64,000 nt of DNA from Nostoc sp. MS1 (GCF_019976755.1 NZ_AP023441.1:1919501-1983500), one strand, 5' to 3'. Positions 36,107-45,741 are shown, counted from the stretch's first letter. The notes: a model not told the origin generated them from the letters alone. Numbers and translations: made by a program.

Positions 36107-36284
36107 TAAGTAAGTGGACACAATTATTTAGAAGACGCATTTCGACTACGCTCAATGCTCGTTAACCTTATTAGAAGAGGGTTGAGTTTCGACTACGCGG
36201 TAATCGAGCGTAGTCGAAACTCAACTCCCGCGCAGTCGAAACCCGGCGATTTCACGTTAGGTTTAATTTGGTCTTTCTACTTAA
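36107..36284 (+). repeat. Dispersed intergenic repeat, copy 3 (with 18-bp hairpin)
   Basis: Same family as 13867-14000 and 17538-17672, and the longest copy. Inside is a perfect 18-bp inverted repeat, GTTGAGTTTCGACTACGC (36181-36198) and GCGTAGTCGAAACTCAAC (36208-36225), with a 9-base loop. This segment is absent from the other two copies. The edges are GTAAGTAAGTGGACAC at the left and CTTTCTACTTAA at the right. It ends 28 bp before the nifJ stop codon. Confidence 0.8.
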
Positions 36285-36312
36285 TAGGTAATAGGAAAAA
36301 ACCCATTACCTA

Positions 36313-39300
36313 CTACCTATTCGCCAAATATTGATACATCTGCCAACGTGCATCAACTTCAGCCTGAGCCTGTTCTAGCAATTGTTTAGCTAACTGGGGC
36401 TTACTTTTGGTCAACATCTTGAAGCGAGTTTCTTGGTACATTGATTGCTCTACTGATTGAGTAGGCGATCGCATATCTAACTGTAGAGGATTTTTACCCT
36501 GTTGTTGCAACAGTGGATTATAACGATACAACAACCAGCGTCCAGAATCTACCAGAGTTTTTTGGTGCTGCATCCCCGTCGCCATGTTGATACCGTGGGC
36601 GATGCAATGGCTGTAAGCAATAATTAAGGATGGGCCGTCAAAGGCTTCTGCTTCTAAAAATGCCTTGAGTGTTTGGTCATCCTTCGCACCTAACGCTACA
36701 CTCGCCACATACACATTATTATACGTCATCGCCATTAAGCCCAAGTCTTTCTTAGGCGCAGGTTTACCACTGGCGGCGAATTTAGCAACGGCTGCCCTTG
36801 GGGTGGCTTTGGAAGATTGCCCCCCGGTGTTAGAATAGACTTCTGTATCCATCACCAAAATATTGACATTGCGACCACTAGCTAAAACATGATCGATACC
36901 GTGAAAGTCAATGTCATAAGCCCAACCATCACCACCAATTATCCAGACGCTTTTCTTGACTAAATAATCAGCTAACGATTTTAGATTTTGGATTTTGGAT
37001 TTTAGATTAGAGTCCAAGGTTTGGATATTATCTAACTTCTGGCGCAAAAGTGTTATTCTTTGGCGTTGTTCCCAAATATCAGCCTCAGTTTTCTGTTCTG
37101 CATTCAGAATAGACCCAACCAGCTGATCACCAACTTCTGCACTGAACTGTTGCAGAAGTTCCGCCGCAAACTCAGCTTGCTTATCCAATGACAGACGATA
37201 ACCAAAACCAAACTCAGCGTTATCTTCAAATAAACTATTAGACCAAGCCGGGCCGCGTCCTTCGGCGTTTTTCGTCCAGGGGGTAGTCGGGAGGTTTCCG
37301 CCGTAGATGGAAGAACAACCTGTGGCGTTAGCAACGACTGCGCGATCGCCAAATAGTTGTGTTAATAGTTTTACATAAGGTGTCTCACCACAACCAGCAC
37401 AAGCACCGGAAAACTCAAACAACGGTTCTAGTAGTTGCTGCTGGCGAATTTGGTTAAGTTTTAACTTAGTTCTATCAGGGTTGGGTAAACTCAAGAAGAA
37501 TTGCCAGTTTTTCCGCTCCTGTTCTCGCAAAGGTAACTGCTGTGCCATGTTAATGGCTTTAAGTGAAGGTTCGGCTTTATTTTTGGCGGGACAGACATTG
37601 ACACAGACCTCACAACCTGTACAGTCTTCCGGTGCTACTTGGATAGTAAATTTTTGCTGGGCAAAGTCTTTATCCTTTGCATCCACCGACTTAAATGTAG
37701 ATGGTGCATTCTCCAACTCACTGGGCTGATATACCTTAGCGCGAATTGCCCCATGTGGACAAACCATCACACATTTACTGCACTGTACGCAGACATCCTC
37801 ATCCCAAACAGGTATTTCTTCCGCAACGTTCCGCTTCTCCCATTTAGCCGTACCTGTCGGAAATGTCCCATCTGGTGGTAGTGTACTTACAGGTAAGTCA
37901 TCACCTTGCCACACCATGATTTTTCCCAGAACGTCCCGCACAAACTTAGGGGCGCTGGTGGGAAAGGGAAGGTTAGATGGGAATGTTTCTTCATCTATCC
38001 ATTTCCCTTTTTCCTCAAGAGGAACTTTGACTTGGTGCAAATTCTCTAAGGTTTGGTCAACCGCTTGTAAATTCATGCGGACAACTTCCGCCCCTTTCTT
38101 ACCATAAGTCTTTTCAATCGCTTGTTTAATTTTGGCGATCGCGTGCTCCTGTGGCAATACTCCCGCTAAAGCAAAGAAGCACACCTGCATAATTGTGTTA
38201 ATACGTCCACCCATCCCACTATTACGGGCGACTTGGTTAGCATTGATGACGTAGAGTTTGATTTGCTTATCAAGAATTTGCTGCTGTACTTTTGCGGGTA
38301 AATTTGACCAAACAGTATCCGCATCATGAGGACTATTTAACAATATAGTCGCCCCTTGTGCAGCAGCTTTTAAAACTTCGATACGTTCCAAAAAGCCCCA
38401 GTGATGACAACCAATAAAATTGGCTTGGTCAATTAAGTAAGTCGAACGAATTGGTTCCGGCCCAAAGCGCAGGTGCGAAACTGTCATTGAGCCAGATTTT
38501 TTGGAGTCGTAGACAAAGTAACCTTGGGCGTAATTGTCTGTTCCTTCGCCAATAATCTTGATGGAGTTTTTATTCGCCCCGACTGTACCATCAGAACCCA
38601 AGCCGTAAAACATCGCCCGCACTACATTATCAGGTTCCGTTGAGAAACTAGGGTCATATTCCAGGGATGTGTGCGTTACATCATCATGAATACCGATAGT
38701 AAAATGATTCTTCGGCGTAGCTTGTGCCAAATTATCAAACACAGCCTTCACCATCGCCGGAGTAAATTCCTTTGAGGACAGCCCGTAACGACCACCAACT
38801 ATTGATTTTAGATTTTGGATTTGAGATTTTGGATTTGCTTCATGGATAGCTGTTACGACATCCAAATACAACGGTTCCCCGGCGCTTCCTGGTTCCTTGG
38901 TGCGGTCGAGGACTGCGATCGCCTGTACACTCTTAGGTAAAGCCTGGATAAATCTCTCGACATCGAAGGGGCGGAATAGTCTTACTTTGAGAACTCCTAC
39001 TTTTTCCCCAAGGGCGTTAAGATAATTTACTGTCTCATGTACTGTTTCACAACCGGAACCCATGAGAATAATCACGCGATCGGCATCACTCGCGCCGTGG
39101 TATTCATATAGTTGATAATATCTGCCTGTACGTTCCCCGAATTTATCCATAATGCTTTGGACAATTTCAGGACAAGCATTATAGTAAGGATTCGCACCTT
39201 CGCGGGCTTGGAAAAAGACATCAGGGTTTTGGGCTGTACCCCGCAATAGTGGACTTTCGGGGGTCAGGGCGCGGGCGCGGTGGGCGAATACTTTCTCTTC

Positions 39301-39888
39301 GTTGATGAGCGATCGCAAATCATTATCTGATAATAATTGCACTTTCTGCACTTCGTGGGAAGTACGAAAGCCATCAAAGTAGTGCAGAAATGATACCCTA
39401 GTCTCTAAAGTAGCTGCATGAGCGATGAAAGCGAAATCATGAGTTTCCTGCACCGAAGCCGAACACAACATGGCAAACCCAGTACCACGGGCGGCCATCA
39501 CATCACTATGGTCGCCAAAAATTGATAGGGCGTGGGTAGCCAAGGAACGGGCTGCAACGTGAACTACAGTGCTTGTCAGTTCACCTCCAATTTTGTAGAG
39601 GTTGGGTATCATCAACAACAGCCCTTGGGAAGCAGTAAAGGTTGTACTTAAAGAACCCGTTTGTAAAGCCCCATGCACAGCCGCCGCCGCACCGCCTTCA
39701 CTCTGCATTTGTACCACACTGGGAACTGTACCCCACAAGTTAGGACGACCTTCCGCCGCCCAAGCATCAGCCCATTCACCCATTGCCGAAGAGGGGGTGA
39801 TAGGATAGATGGCAATTACTTCATTTAATTTATAAGCAACACGGGAAACAGCCTCATTCCCGTCGATAGTTGCAAAGGTTTGGCTCAT
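36313..39888 (-). CDS. nifJ: Pyruvate:flavodoxin/ferredoxin oxidoreductase
   Basis: A 1191-residue NifJ, which oxidatively decarboxylates pyruvate to acetyl-CoA with electrons passed to flavodoxin or ferredoxin. Domain I starts IDGNEAVSRVAYKLNEVIAI and includes the YPITPSSAMGEWADAW segment. Two ferredoxin-type 4Fe-4S motifs are CVQCSKCVMVCP (about 697) and CTGCEVCVNVCPA (about 756). The C-terminal TPP-binding domain has CAGCGETPYV (about 829), GGDGWAYDIDFHG (about 984) and DTEVYSNTGGQSSKATPR. Two in-frame low-complexity inserts (about residues 351-361 and 957-970) come from a DNA repeat. Heterocyst-forming cyanobacteria use NifJ under iron limitation and for fermentation. No nif genes are nearby. 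Confidence 0.96.
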   Translation of the reverse strand: MSQTFATIDGNEAVSRVAYKLNEVIAIYPITPSSAMGEWADAWAAEGRPNLWGTVPSVVQMQSEGGAAAAVHGALQTGSLSTTFTASQGLLLMIPNLYKIGGELTSTVVHVAARSLATHALSIFGDHSDVMAARGTGFAMLCSASVQETHDFAFIAHAATLETRVSFLHYFDGFRTSHEVQKVQLLSDNDLRSLINEEKVFAHRARALTPESPLLRGTAQNPDVFFQAREGANPYYNACPEIVQSIMDKFGERTGRYYQLYEYHGASDADRVIILMGSGCETVHETVNYLNALGEKVGVLKVRLFRPFDVERFIQALPKSVQAIAVLDRTKEPGSAGEPLYLDVVTAIHEANPKSQIQNLKSIVGGRYGLSSKEFTPAMVKAVFDNLAQATPKNHFTIGIHDDVTHTSLEYDPSFSTEPDNVVRAMFYGLGSDGTVGANKNSIKIIGEGTDNYAQGYFVYDSKKSGSMTVSHLRFGPEPIRSTYLIDQANFIGCHHWGFLERIEVLKAAAQGATILLNSPHDADTVWSNLPAKVQQQILDKQIKLYVINANQVARNSGMGGRINTIMQVCFFALAGVLPQEHAIAKIKQAIEKTYGKKGAEVVRMNLQAVDQTLENLHQVKVPLEEKGKWIDEETFPSNLPFPTSAPKFVRDVLGKIMVWQGDDLPVSTLPPDGTFPTGTAKWEKRNVAEEIPVWDEDVCVQCSKCVMVCPHGAIRAKVYQPSELENAPSTFKSVDAKDKDFAQQKFTIQVAPEDCTGCEVCVNVCPAKNKAEPSLKAINMAQQLPLREQERKNWQFFLSLPNPDRTKLKLNQIRQQQLLEPLFEFSGACAGCGETPYVKLLTQLFGDRAVVANATGCSSIYGGNLPTTPWTKNAEGRGPAWSNSLFEDNAEFGFGYRLSLDKQAEFAAELLQQFSAEVGDQLVGSILNAEQKTEADIWEQRQRITLLRQKLDNIQTLDSNLKSKIQNLKSLADYLVKKSVWIIGGDGWAYDIDFHGIDHVLASGRNVNILVMDTEVYSNTGGQSSKATPRAAVAKFAASGKPAPKKDLGLMAMTYNNVYVASVALGAKDDQTLKAFLEAEAFDGPSLIIAYSHCIAHGINMATGMQHQKTLVDSGRWLLYRYNPLLQQQGKNPLQLDMRSPTQSVEQSMYQETRFKMLTKSKPQLAKQLLEQAQAEVDARWQMYQYLANR
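36977..37012 (-). repeat. In-frame repeat insertion in nifJ (second insert)
   Basis: Runs of GATTTTAGATTTTGGATTTT lie inside nifJ, coding for about 12 residues (SNLKSKIQNLKS) that are not part of normal NifJ. The unit is the same as at 15644-15676, 15940-15970 and 38804-38837. The frame is kept, so the enzyme is probably still made. Confidence 0.75.
38804..38837 (-). repeat. In-frame repeat insertion in nifJ (first insert)
   Basis: The same GATTTT-type repeat as at 36977, here coding for NPKSQIQNLKS near residue 351. The sequence KSQIQNLKS/KSKIQNLKS is nearly identical in both inserts, which shows that the two came from the same DNA repeat. Confidence 0.75.
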
Positions 39889-40439
39889 AGTCTGCTGGTT
39901 GTCCTAGTCTCTATGTACTTTCAACATGTGGAGACAGAAGAATTAATAGCAATTTAAAATTCAAAAAGTTAGATAATTAATTCTGATGAATTGATATCAG
40001 TGGTTTACATCAAATTTGTAAAGTAATTATGTATAAAAATGAATATTGACTGCGGCTATTAATTCAACTGTTTAAAAATACTCCACATCTGAGTATTGCA
40101 TCCACAATACTTTATATATATACAATCTATTAAAAATGTACTCTTTTCATCAAGATATTAATTAATAAGCTTTTTAGAACATTTATCATCTTCTCTGGGG
40201 TAGAGGTTCTAGCATTCCTCTGTGTTTCCGTATTTCTGTGTTTAAAATACTGCATCTTTTTGGCTTTGAGGAGTGTAAATTATGTCTTTTTAATTGTATT
40301 TTCTTGTCAAAAAAATATACTCTATTACCCAGCCAACTTATATATTAATAGTTAGTAAATATCTAAAATTCCAGTTTCTCTAAGCTGCATCAACAACATC
40401 TAAGGAAAAAAAATTACTCAAAATCAAGGATTTTCTCAG
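39889..40439. other. Divergent intergenic region upstream of nifJ
   Basis: A 551-bp gap with no gene. It should hold the promoter of nifJ (minus strand) and of the exported protein (plus strand). A GTA-N8-TAC site for NtcA was looked for by eye and not found. Near 40190-40260 a segment with TCCTCTGTGTTTCCGTATTTC looks like the dispersed-repeat type seen at 12060 and 54590. Confidence 0.5.
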
Positions 40440-40913
40440 ATGAAATTACTTCCTCGTTATGCTCGTATTGTTTTACAAGCTAGTCTTTGTGTTACAAGTT
40501 TTATTAGCTTTGCCACTTTTAAATTTACTCCAGCATCAGCACAAGATGTAACAGTAACACCAACAATACCTACGTTTACAGTAGAAAAAGGAGGATTTTC
40601 GGGTGTCATAACATATATTACTCCTAGTGCTTATGTTAGTTCTATTGCGGCTGAGAAAGTTTCTCCATCTGGAACTTATTTAGCAGGAGTTGACGGCTAC
40701 GGTACATATATAGTCAAAGGATCTGCATATATTGATCCCATAACTCATCTATCAGTCCCGACCATAATACTCTTTACCGGCCCCACATTACCACTTCCAG
40801 CCGCAGTAGCAAATCCTGTAGCAACTGCAATAGGTAATAAACTACTTTACGGCAACCTAACATTGGATGAATACACAGCCATAATTAGGTCTGTTACTCC
40901 TGGTTTATTTTAG
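40440..40913 (+). CDS. Small exported protein of unknown function
   Basis: A 157-residue protein with a signal peptide (basic MKLLPRYAR, then hydrophobic SLCVTSFISFATFKF, cleavage near ASAQ at residue 35). The mature part is rich in Thr, Val, Ile and Pro with no cysteines, consistent with a small beta-rich secreted protein. It ends TAIIRSVTPGLF. No family is recognised. It is convergent with the larger exported protein at 41026, 112 bp away, and the two could be functionally linked, but this is only based on position. Confidence 0.75.
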   Translation: MKLLPRYARIVLQASLCVTSFISFATFKFTPASAQDVTVTPTIPTFTVEKGGFSGVITYITPSAYVSSIAAEKVSPSGTYLAGVDGYGTYIVKGSAYIDPITHLSVPTIILFTGPTLPLPAAVANPVATAIGNKLLYGNLTLDEYTAIIRSVTPGLF

Positions 40914-41025
40914 AAAAATACTGAAGTTAAAGTTTTGTTTTCTACTTTCCCAGTTAATTCTGTTCAGGACAAGTATCTACAAAAGTTAATCAAATCATTT
41001 ACTACATCACACTGAAATTTACCTT

Positions 41026-43806
41026 TTAAAATCGCCAACCCCCTTCAAAACTAACTCCAAAACTATCTCCATTCATACCAATATTAGATTGCCAAAAATT
41101 ATTACTATCATCAGAACTATACTTGATAGTCAATCCATAGGAAAAATCGTTAGTTCTATTTATTATGCCTTGATTATTTTCTTTAAAATTTTGCAAATAA
41201 GCACCAATAGCCCAATTCTGATTTAGTTTTTGAGTTCCTGCTAAGGTGTAGAAAATATCATTACTAATTTCTAAAGAACTATTTAGCTCTAAACCTGTAC
41301 TGAATAATAACTTACCTTGTAAAAAAACTGCTTGTGTTAAATACCCTTGATAACCAACAAATATAAGTGCTGGAACTAAAGAATAGTTTAAGTCTTGATT
41401 TTGATGATAAAAAAAGTAGCTTAGATTTAGGTAAGCAGGATTTTGAGAATTTGCTGCACTATTCCAATAAAAGCGTAAAGCCGGAATATGAGTAGTAATT
41501 GCTTGAGTTTTTCCTTTTTCATCAAATTCCAAATAACTATTTGTATAACTTAATACGCCATTAGCATAGATACCCAATGTTGGTTCAGGTAATCCTAAAC
41601 TATTATTTGCAACATTAAATGCGGAGTCTGAATTTAAGTTAAACCAGACACCAGAATTAACGCTGTAATTCCAGCGTTCAGAAGAACCAGTCCATAAAAA
41701 TTCTAGTGCAGGTAGAAATAGATATCCTTTAAAAGTATGCAGTTTAGTAATGATTTCGCCAACTTGACTTAATTCAATATGGTCAAAAGCCAAATCAAAA
41801 GAACGAATACTCATTGGTACTTCTGTAGTTGCTGCTGAGTTCCAGTTTTGTACAAACTGCTGACCGTTAGAATTAATTAAGGTTACTTGTGCGGCTGAAG
41901 CGCGGTTACTGGGACGAATAGATGTTTGTTCTAACGGGATAGGTACACCAATAAATGTCAAAGGCCCGAAGCTTCTATTGGAAATATCTGCTTTAGAAAT
42001 GAAAGTTTGACCTGCTTTCCAAGTACTACTTCCATCTACAAACTGAACTGCACGCCGATAATTTCCAGTACGAATTTGTAAAATGCTAGAACTATTGGGT
42101 GTAATTTTACTAGGAAAAGTAAATATTCCAGAAACTTGGCTTAAACTACTATTGCGATTACCTAATAAAAGTGTTCTATTAAGTATTTGGTTAATTTGTC
42201 TTATTTGTTCTGGTGTGGCTTTTGTATTTAAGTGAGCAAAATTCTCTTGTTGAGAAAATCTCTTTTTAGCTTCTTGTAAACTTTGTTGTAACAGTGGAGG
42301 ATGAATTAATTCAAAAACTCCTCCCATGAGCATTCCTAATGTAGTGTTAGCAGTTTGTAAATCATCTATTTTTCCTTGATTGGCTAAGGTAGATAAAGAA
42401 ATACCAGGGTTACTAAAAATATTATTGTAAGTTGCTTGAGTTTTTACAGGATCATATTGTAATAAGATTCGATTGTGAGGACGACTTATGTAAAGTCTCT
42501 GCCAGTAAGAGTTTTCTTGTTTATCACTTAATCTAATAGTATTTAATCTTTGTCCTAAAGGAACCCAATATAAGGAATTTAAGTAATATAAATCCCGTTC
42601 TTTCTGACTGAGAAAAGGATTAATTAAAATATTGAGCAGTGACCAATTATCAAATTGTCTACCCTGACCAATTTTTAGCCCTGGTCTAGATGTCATTTGA
42701 GGTTGGAATCTAGTTGGTTCACCTGTTAAGAGATTACCCCAAGAAAACCCTATTTTTGCTAATGTATCTTGGGAAACTACTGTTCCTCTGGTAAGACTGC
42801 CAGCATCTAATAGCGGTTGTAAATTACTGGTGGGGAATGTTTGCAAAATTAGAGGAGCATTATCTGCATCTAACAATTCAAATAAGGAACCACCACCTTT
42901 AGGATTATATGTCGTAGCAGTACCAAAATTAGAAATTCGAGGAATGCTAGTAATTGTAGAATTGCTATTTCCACTATCGATAATAATTCTAGGTGTGGGA
43001 GAACCCGGTGGAGTAGTAACTTCTGCTGCAATAGATTGAATCGAGAATTGATTGGTGTTAATTTCTCCGGTTAGGTCTTTAAATGCTTGAGGAATAACTG
43101 AAACTGCTTGCATTCCCCAAAGCTTTTGAGTTAAGACAGTCAGTTGTCTGCTTTCAATTTCTGTTGATTGACCTTGGTCAAAAACTCCTGCTTGCCAACC
43201 TTGCGTCTCCATAACAACTCGATTATCAGGTAGCGACCAATAGAATTGATTTTCTTTTGGGAAATTAGCAAAAATTACGTGGTCAACTATTGGCTTATCA
43301 GATGCAAAATTAAAAGAAAAATTAATATAATTTGTATTGTTGCTAGGCTTAAATGTAGAGGAGAATTTTACTTCATCTGTAGGGTAAACTATCCAAGGAT
43401 ATTTATTAGAACTGTTACTCAAAGAATCGAGTATTAAAAGCTCTAAATTTTTCTTATTTAAACCTGGAGTTTGATTTTGTGTATCTGGAATATTTGGTTT
43501 TGGCTGGCTCGAATCTGAATCGGGTAATATATTAGTAGGTAATTCTGGTATGTTAATATTAGGAAATACTTTAACTGGTGCTGAATTGAAATTTTGAACA
43601 ATCTGATATTTTCTTAATTGATGAATAGGTAAAGTTTTAATAGAGTCTTTATCTGTAGTTATGTTTAAATCAAATATATACTCTAGTAAACTTCTATTTG
43701 TATAGACTTTGTTTTCTGCATCTGCTTTGCTCAATATTAATAAATTAATTAATAAAATTATGAGCAATGATAGATTATGCCAACAATAAACTAATCTATA
43801 TAACAC
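41026..43806 (-). CDS. Large exported protein with probable outer-membrane barrel, unknown function
   Basis: A 926-residue protein I do not recognise. An N-terminal hydrophobic segment (LSLLIILLINLLILSKADA, cleavage about residue 30) acts as signal peptide. The next region is proline-rich (residues about 85-120). The middle part (120-630) is Asn/Ser/Gln-rich and mixed alpha-beta. The last 300 residues alternate aromatic and polar residues in strand-like segments (YLNLSYFFYHQNQDLNYSLV, YSLVPALIFVGYQGYLTQAV) and end EGGWRF, the terminal-aromatic signal for outer-membrane insertion. It lies alone on the minus strand. A role as a surface-exposed transporter or structural protein is a guess. Confidence 0.75.
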   Translation of the reverse strand: MLYRLVYCWHNLSLLIILLINLLILSKADAENKVYTNRSLLEYIFDLNITTDKDSIKTLPIHQLRKYQIVQNFNSAPVKVFPNINIPELPTNILPDSDSSQPKPNIPDTQNQTPGLNKKNLELLILDSLSNSSNKYPWIVYPTDEVKFSSTFKPSNNTNYINFSFNFASDKPIVDHVIFANFPKENQFYWSLPDNRVVMETQGWQAGVFDQGQSTEIESRQLTVLTQKLWGMQAVSVIPQAFKDLTGEINTNQFSIQSIAAEVTTPPGSPTPRIIIDSGNSNSTITSIPRISNFGTATTYNPKGGGSLFELLDADNAPLILQTFPTSNLQPLLDAGSLTRGTVVSQDTLAKIGFSWGNLLTGEPTRFQPQMTSRPGLKIGQGRQFDNWSLLNILINPFLSQKERDLYYLNSLYWVPLGQRLNTIRLSDKQENSYWQRLYISRPHNRILLQYDPVKTQATYNNIFSNPGISLSTLANQGKIDDLQTANTTLGMLMGGVFELIHPPLLQQSLQEAKKRFSQQENFAHLNTKATPEQIRQINQILNRTLLLGNRNSSLSQVSGIFTFPSKITPNSSSILQIRTGNYRRAVQFVDGSSTWKAGQTFISKADISNRSFGPLTFIGVPIPLEQTSIRPSNRASAAQVTLINSNGQQFVQNWNSAATTEVPMSIRSFDLAFDHIELSQVGEIITKLHTFKGYLFLPALEFLWTGSSERWNYSVNSGVWFNLNSDSAFNVANNSLGLPEPTLGIYANGVLSYTNSYLEFDEKGKTQAITTHIPALRFYWNSAANSQNPAYLNLSYFFYHQNQDLNYSLVPALIFVGYQGYLTQAVFLQGKLLFSTGLELNSSLEISNDIFYTLAGTQKLNQNWAIGAYLQNFKENNQGIINRTNDFSYGLTIKYSSDDSNNFWQSNIGMNGDSFGVSFEGGWRF

Positions 43807-44149
43807 AGGATGAAATCTACATAAATTTAAGCATTTTTTTATCTACGTTGCACGACCGTTTTAACTTATATTAAATTTAATAAAGTTACCAATTGGAAAC
43901 TAAGCTTTAATACATATAAATTTAAAGCTAATTACTAATAGATTTTTTAGTAGAATTAGATGGCTTGAAAAATTTGCTGTAATCTTCAGTGGAACAATCA
44001 ATGCTTGGCGTTAATTCACAGAAGATTGTAAACGAGTTAATTAGTTAATTATATTGAACTAAAGATAGAATTAATGTTAGTTAATGTATATTTTTTATCT
44101 ATCATTGTTATGTCATGAAACTCACTACAGATTATGCAAAGTTTGAGTT
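43807..44149. other. AT-rich intergenic region upstream of the large exported protein
   Basis: About 340 bp, very AT-rich, with no supportable gene. It should carry the promoter of the 926-residue protein. The segment 44102-44149 may still be decayed desulfurase gene but shows no motif. Confidence 0.5.
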
Positions 44150-44400
44150 CAGAGGACAATATTTTACCTGTAAATTATACAAGTGTCTACCTTTTATAGC
44201 GACTGCTGGATTAGGTATATTAATACGTACTAAGAAAATTATTTGTAGTTTTTGAAAGAGAGAATGCGAGATTTCTAATTCTTCAATATAGTTTTTATCT
44301 ATACCTATCTTTACCAGATAATCAATCACTGCACCTAGCGCGATCGCATCTGACATTGCTGGTGTCTCTGTTACAAATTTATCAAGTGTATCTACAGACG
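44150..44400 (-). pseudogene. SufS-type cysteine desulfurase fragment
   Basis: A frame of about 84 codons matches a central piece of SufS/CsdA-type desulfurases. TLDKFVTETPAMSDAIALGA aligns with the family's LPxKFEAGTPAIAEAIALGA, and VIDYLVKIGIDKNYIEELEI with AVDYLxxIGMDKIHAYEEEL, then SLFQKLQ and PNPAVAIKGR with YLFEKLQ and PKPxAxGKGR. SufS is about 400 residues and the PLP-lysine and active-site cysteine regions are not here. The glutamate of FEAGTP is changed. The gene is therefore a remnant; the open frame that covers it has a start inside the neighbouring DUF202 gene and is not a real gene. Confidence 0.8.
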
Positions 44401-44408
44401 CACAAAGG

Positions 44409-44849
44409 TTAATGAATATTGTGTGTTTTTTGCTGATTGATTGTAGAAGATGGACGCGGCACAATTGTATTACGGATTAACAGTAAAGGAAGACATAAGA
44501 AGCCCAAAGTCATTACAACCGCAGTAATTATCCACACAGCTAATCGATTGGGTTGATAGTCGCCACGTTCAATCTGCCAGAATACTTGATTGTAACGCCA
44601 TGCAGCTAGAGCGATCGCTAAAATTCCACACAGTACCAGAATAATCCCCAAGTTTTCCGAGTTGAATGTGGGATTTGTCGTAGTCTCTCGTTGTGTAATT
44701 GTAGTACTAAGCTGACGGAGAAATAGCCCAAATCTAGCAATAGCGAACCCAAAACCTATTAAGGAAATAGAAGTACGTAACCAAGCTAAAAAAGTTCGTT
44801 CATTGGCTTGATGTTCTCGCTGACGGTCTATTTTCGACAGCTTATTCAT
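44409..44849 (-). CDS. DUF202 membrane protein (YidH-like)
   Basis: A 146-residue protein read from the ATG at 44849 because a strong GGGGGGAG ribosome site lies just upstream and the longer frame would run through tandem-repeat DNA. It begins with the DUF202 motif REHQANERTFLAWLRTSISLIGFGFAI, then has three hydrophobic segments (about 23-43, 68-88, 108-130). The family is short, membrane-bound and of unknown function (YidH in Escherichia coli). It stands next to the desulfurase relic, and the intergenic sequence upstream is a run of short tandem repeats. Confidence 0.85.
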   Translation of the reverse strand: MNKLSKIDRQREHQANERTFLAWLRTSISLIGFGFAIARFGLFLRQLSTTITQRETTTNPTFNSENLGIILVLCGILAIALAAWRYNQVFWQIERGDYQPNRLAVWIITAVVMTLGFLCLPLLLIRNTIVPRPSSTINQQKTHNIH

Positions 44850-45000
44850 AAACTCCCCCCTAATTCCCCAAATACAGTCTATACCAGAAGGTAGGAGGCA
44901 ATTAATTGTTGACTGTTGACTGTTGACTAATGACAACTGACCACTGACAAAATAAGCTAAAATTCAAGTATAACAAGCATTTCCCGCTCAGTGATAGCCC

Positions 45001-45741
45001 ATGCTGGAGACTCTGCAAACACAAATTTATCAACTGGAACAATTTGCCAATACTCTGGTATCAGACCAACTAACTCACCTGAGTTTGCTGAGTATTGGTA
45101 TCATTTTCGCCGCAGGGTTACTTACCAGCCTTACGCCCTGTATGCTTTCCATGCTGCCAATTACTATTGGTTATATTGGTGGTTATGAAGCTAAAAATCG
45201 TTGGCAAGCTGCCGCACAATCAACATGGTTTGCGTTAGGTTTAGCAACTACACTGGCAGGTTTAGGCATTATAGCCGCAGTTGTGGGTAAGGTCTACGGT
45301 CAAATCGGCATTGGATTACCGATTATTGTTAGTATTATCGCCATCCTCATGGGTTTGAATTTGCTAGAAGCACTACCTCTACAATTCCCATCTTTTGGTG
45401 ATACTAATTGGATTTCCCAAGATTTACCCTCTGGGGTGCGTTCTTACGCCATTGGCTTAACTTTCGGCTTAGTCGCCTCCCCTTGTAGCACACCAGTTTT
45501 AGCCAGTCTGCTTGGTTGGGTGGCGAGTACGCAAGATTTAATTTTAGGCGGTGTTTTGTTAATTTCTTACACAGCCGGGTATGTAACTCCGTTAATTTTG
45601 GCAGGTACTTTCACCGCATCAATTAAAAAGTTACTAGAATTGCGTCGCTGGTCTGGTTGGATTAATCCGGTTAGCGGTGCATTATTAGTAGGATTTGGTG
45701 TATTTTCTCTAATTTCTCGGATACCTCTTGGCAGTTTTTAA
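45001..45741 (+). CDS. ccdA: Cytochrome c biogenesis protein CcdA
   Basis: A 246-residue polytopic membrane protein of the CcdA/DsbD-transmembrane family with six hydrophobic segments. The two conserved reducing cysteines are in LTSLTPCMLSMLPITIGYIG (about residue 44) and LVASPCSTPVLASLLGWV (about 163). CcdA transfers electrons from thioredoxin across the membrane to reduce apocytochrome c cysteines. It overlaps no gene but lies 3 bp before ccs1 on the same strand, the standard arrangement for the system II cytochrome c pathway in cyanobacteria. Confidence 0.95.
   Translation: MLETLQTQIYQLEQFANTLVSDQLTHLSLLSIGIIFAAGLLTSLTPCMLSMLPITIGYIGGYEAKNRWQAAAQSTWFALGLATTLAGLGIIAAVVGKVYGQIGIGLPIIVSIIAILMGLNLLEALPLQFPSFGDTNWISQDLPSGVRSYAIGLTFGLVASPCSTPVLASLLGWVASTQDLILGGVLLISYTAGYVTPLILAGTFTASIKKLLELRRWSGWINPVSGALLVGFGVFSLISRIPLGSF

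Noticed and set aside
39889..40439. NtcA site upstream of nifJ
   Set aside because: No GTA-N8-TAC motif could be found by eye in the gap.
44132..44464. 110-codon minus-strand ORF taken as a hypothetical gene
   Set aside because: Its start is inside the DUF202 gene, and its conserved part is only a decayed piece of a SufS-type gene. Listed as a pseudogene instead.
44850..44936. N-terminal extension of the DUF202 gene
   Set aside because: The extra 29 codons lie in tandem-repeat DNA, and the ATG at 44849 has a strong ribosome site and begins the conserved domain.
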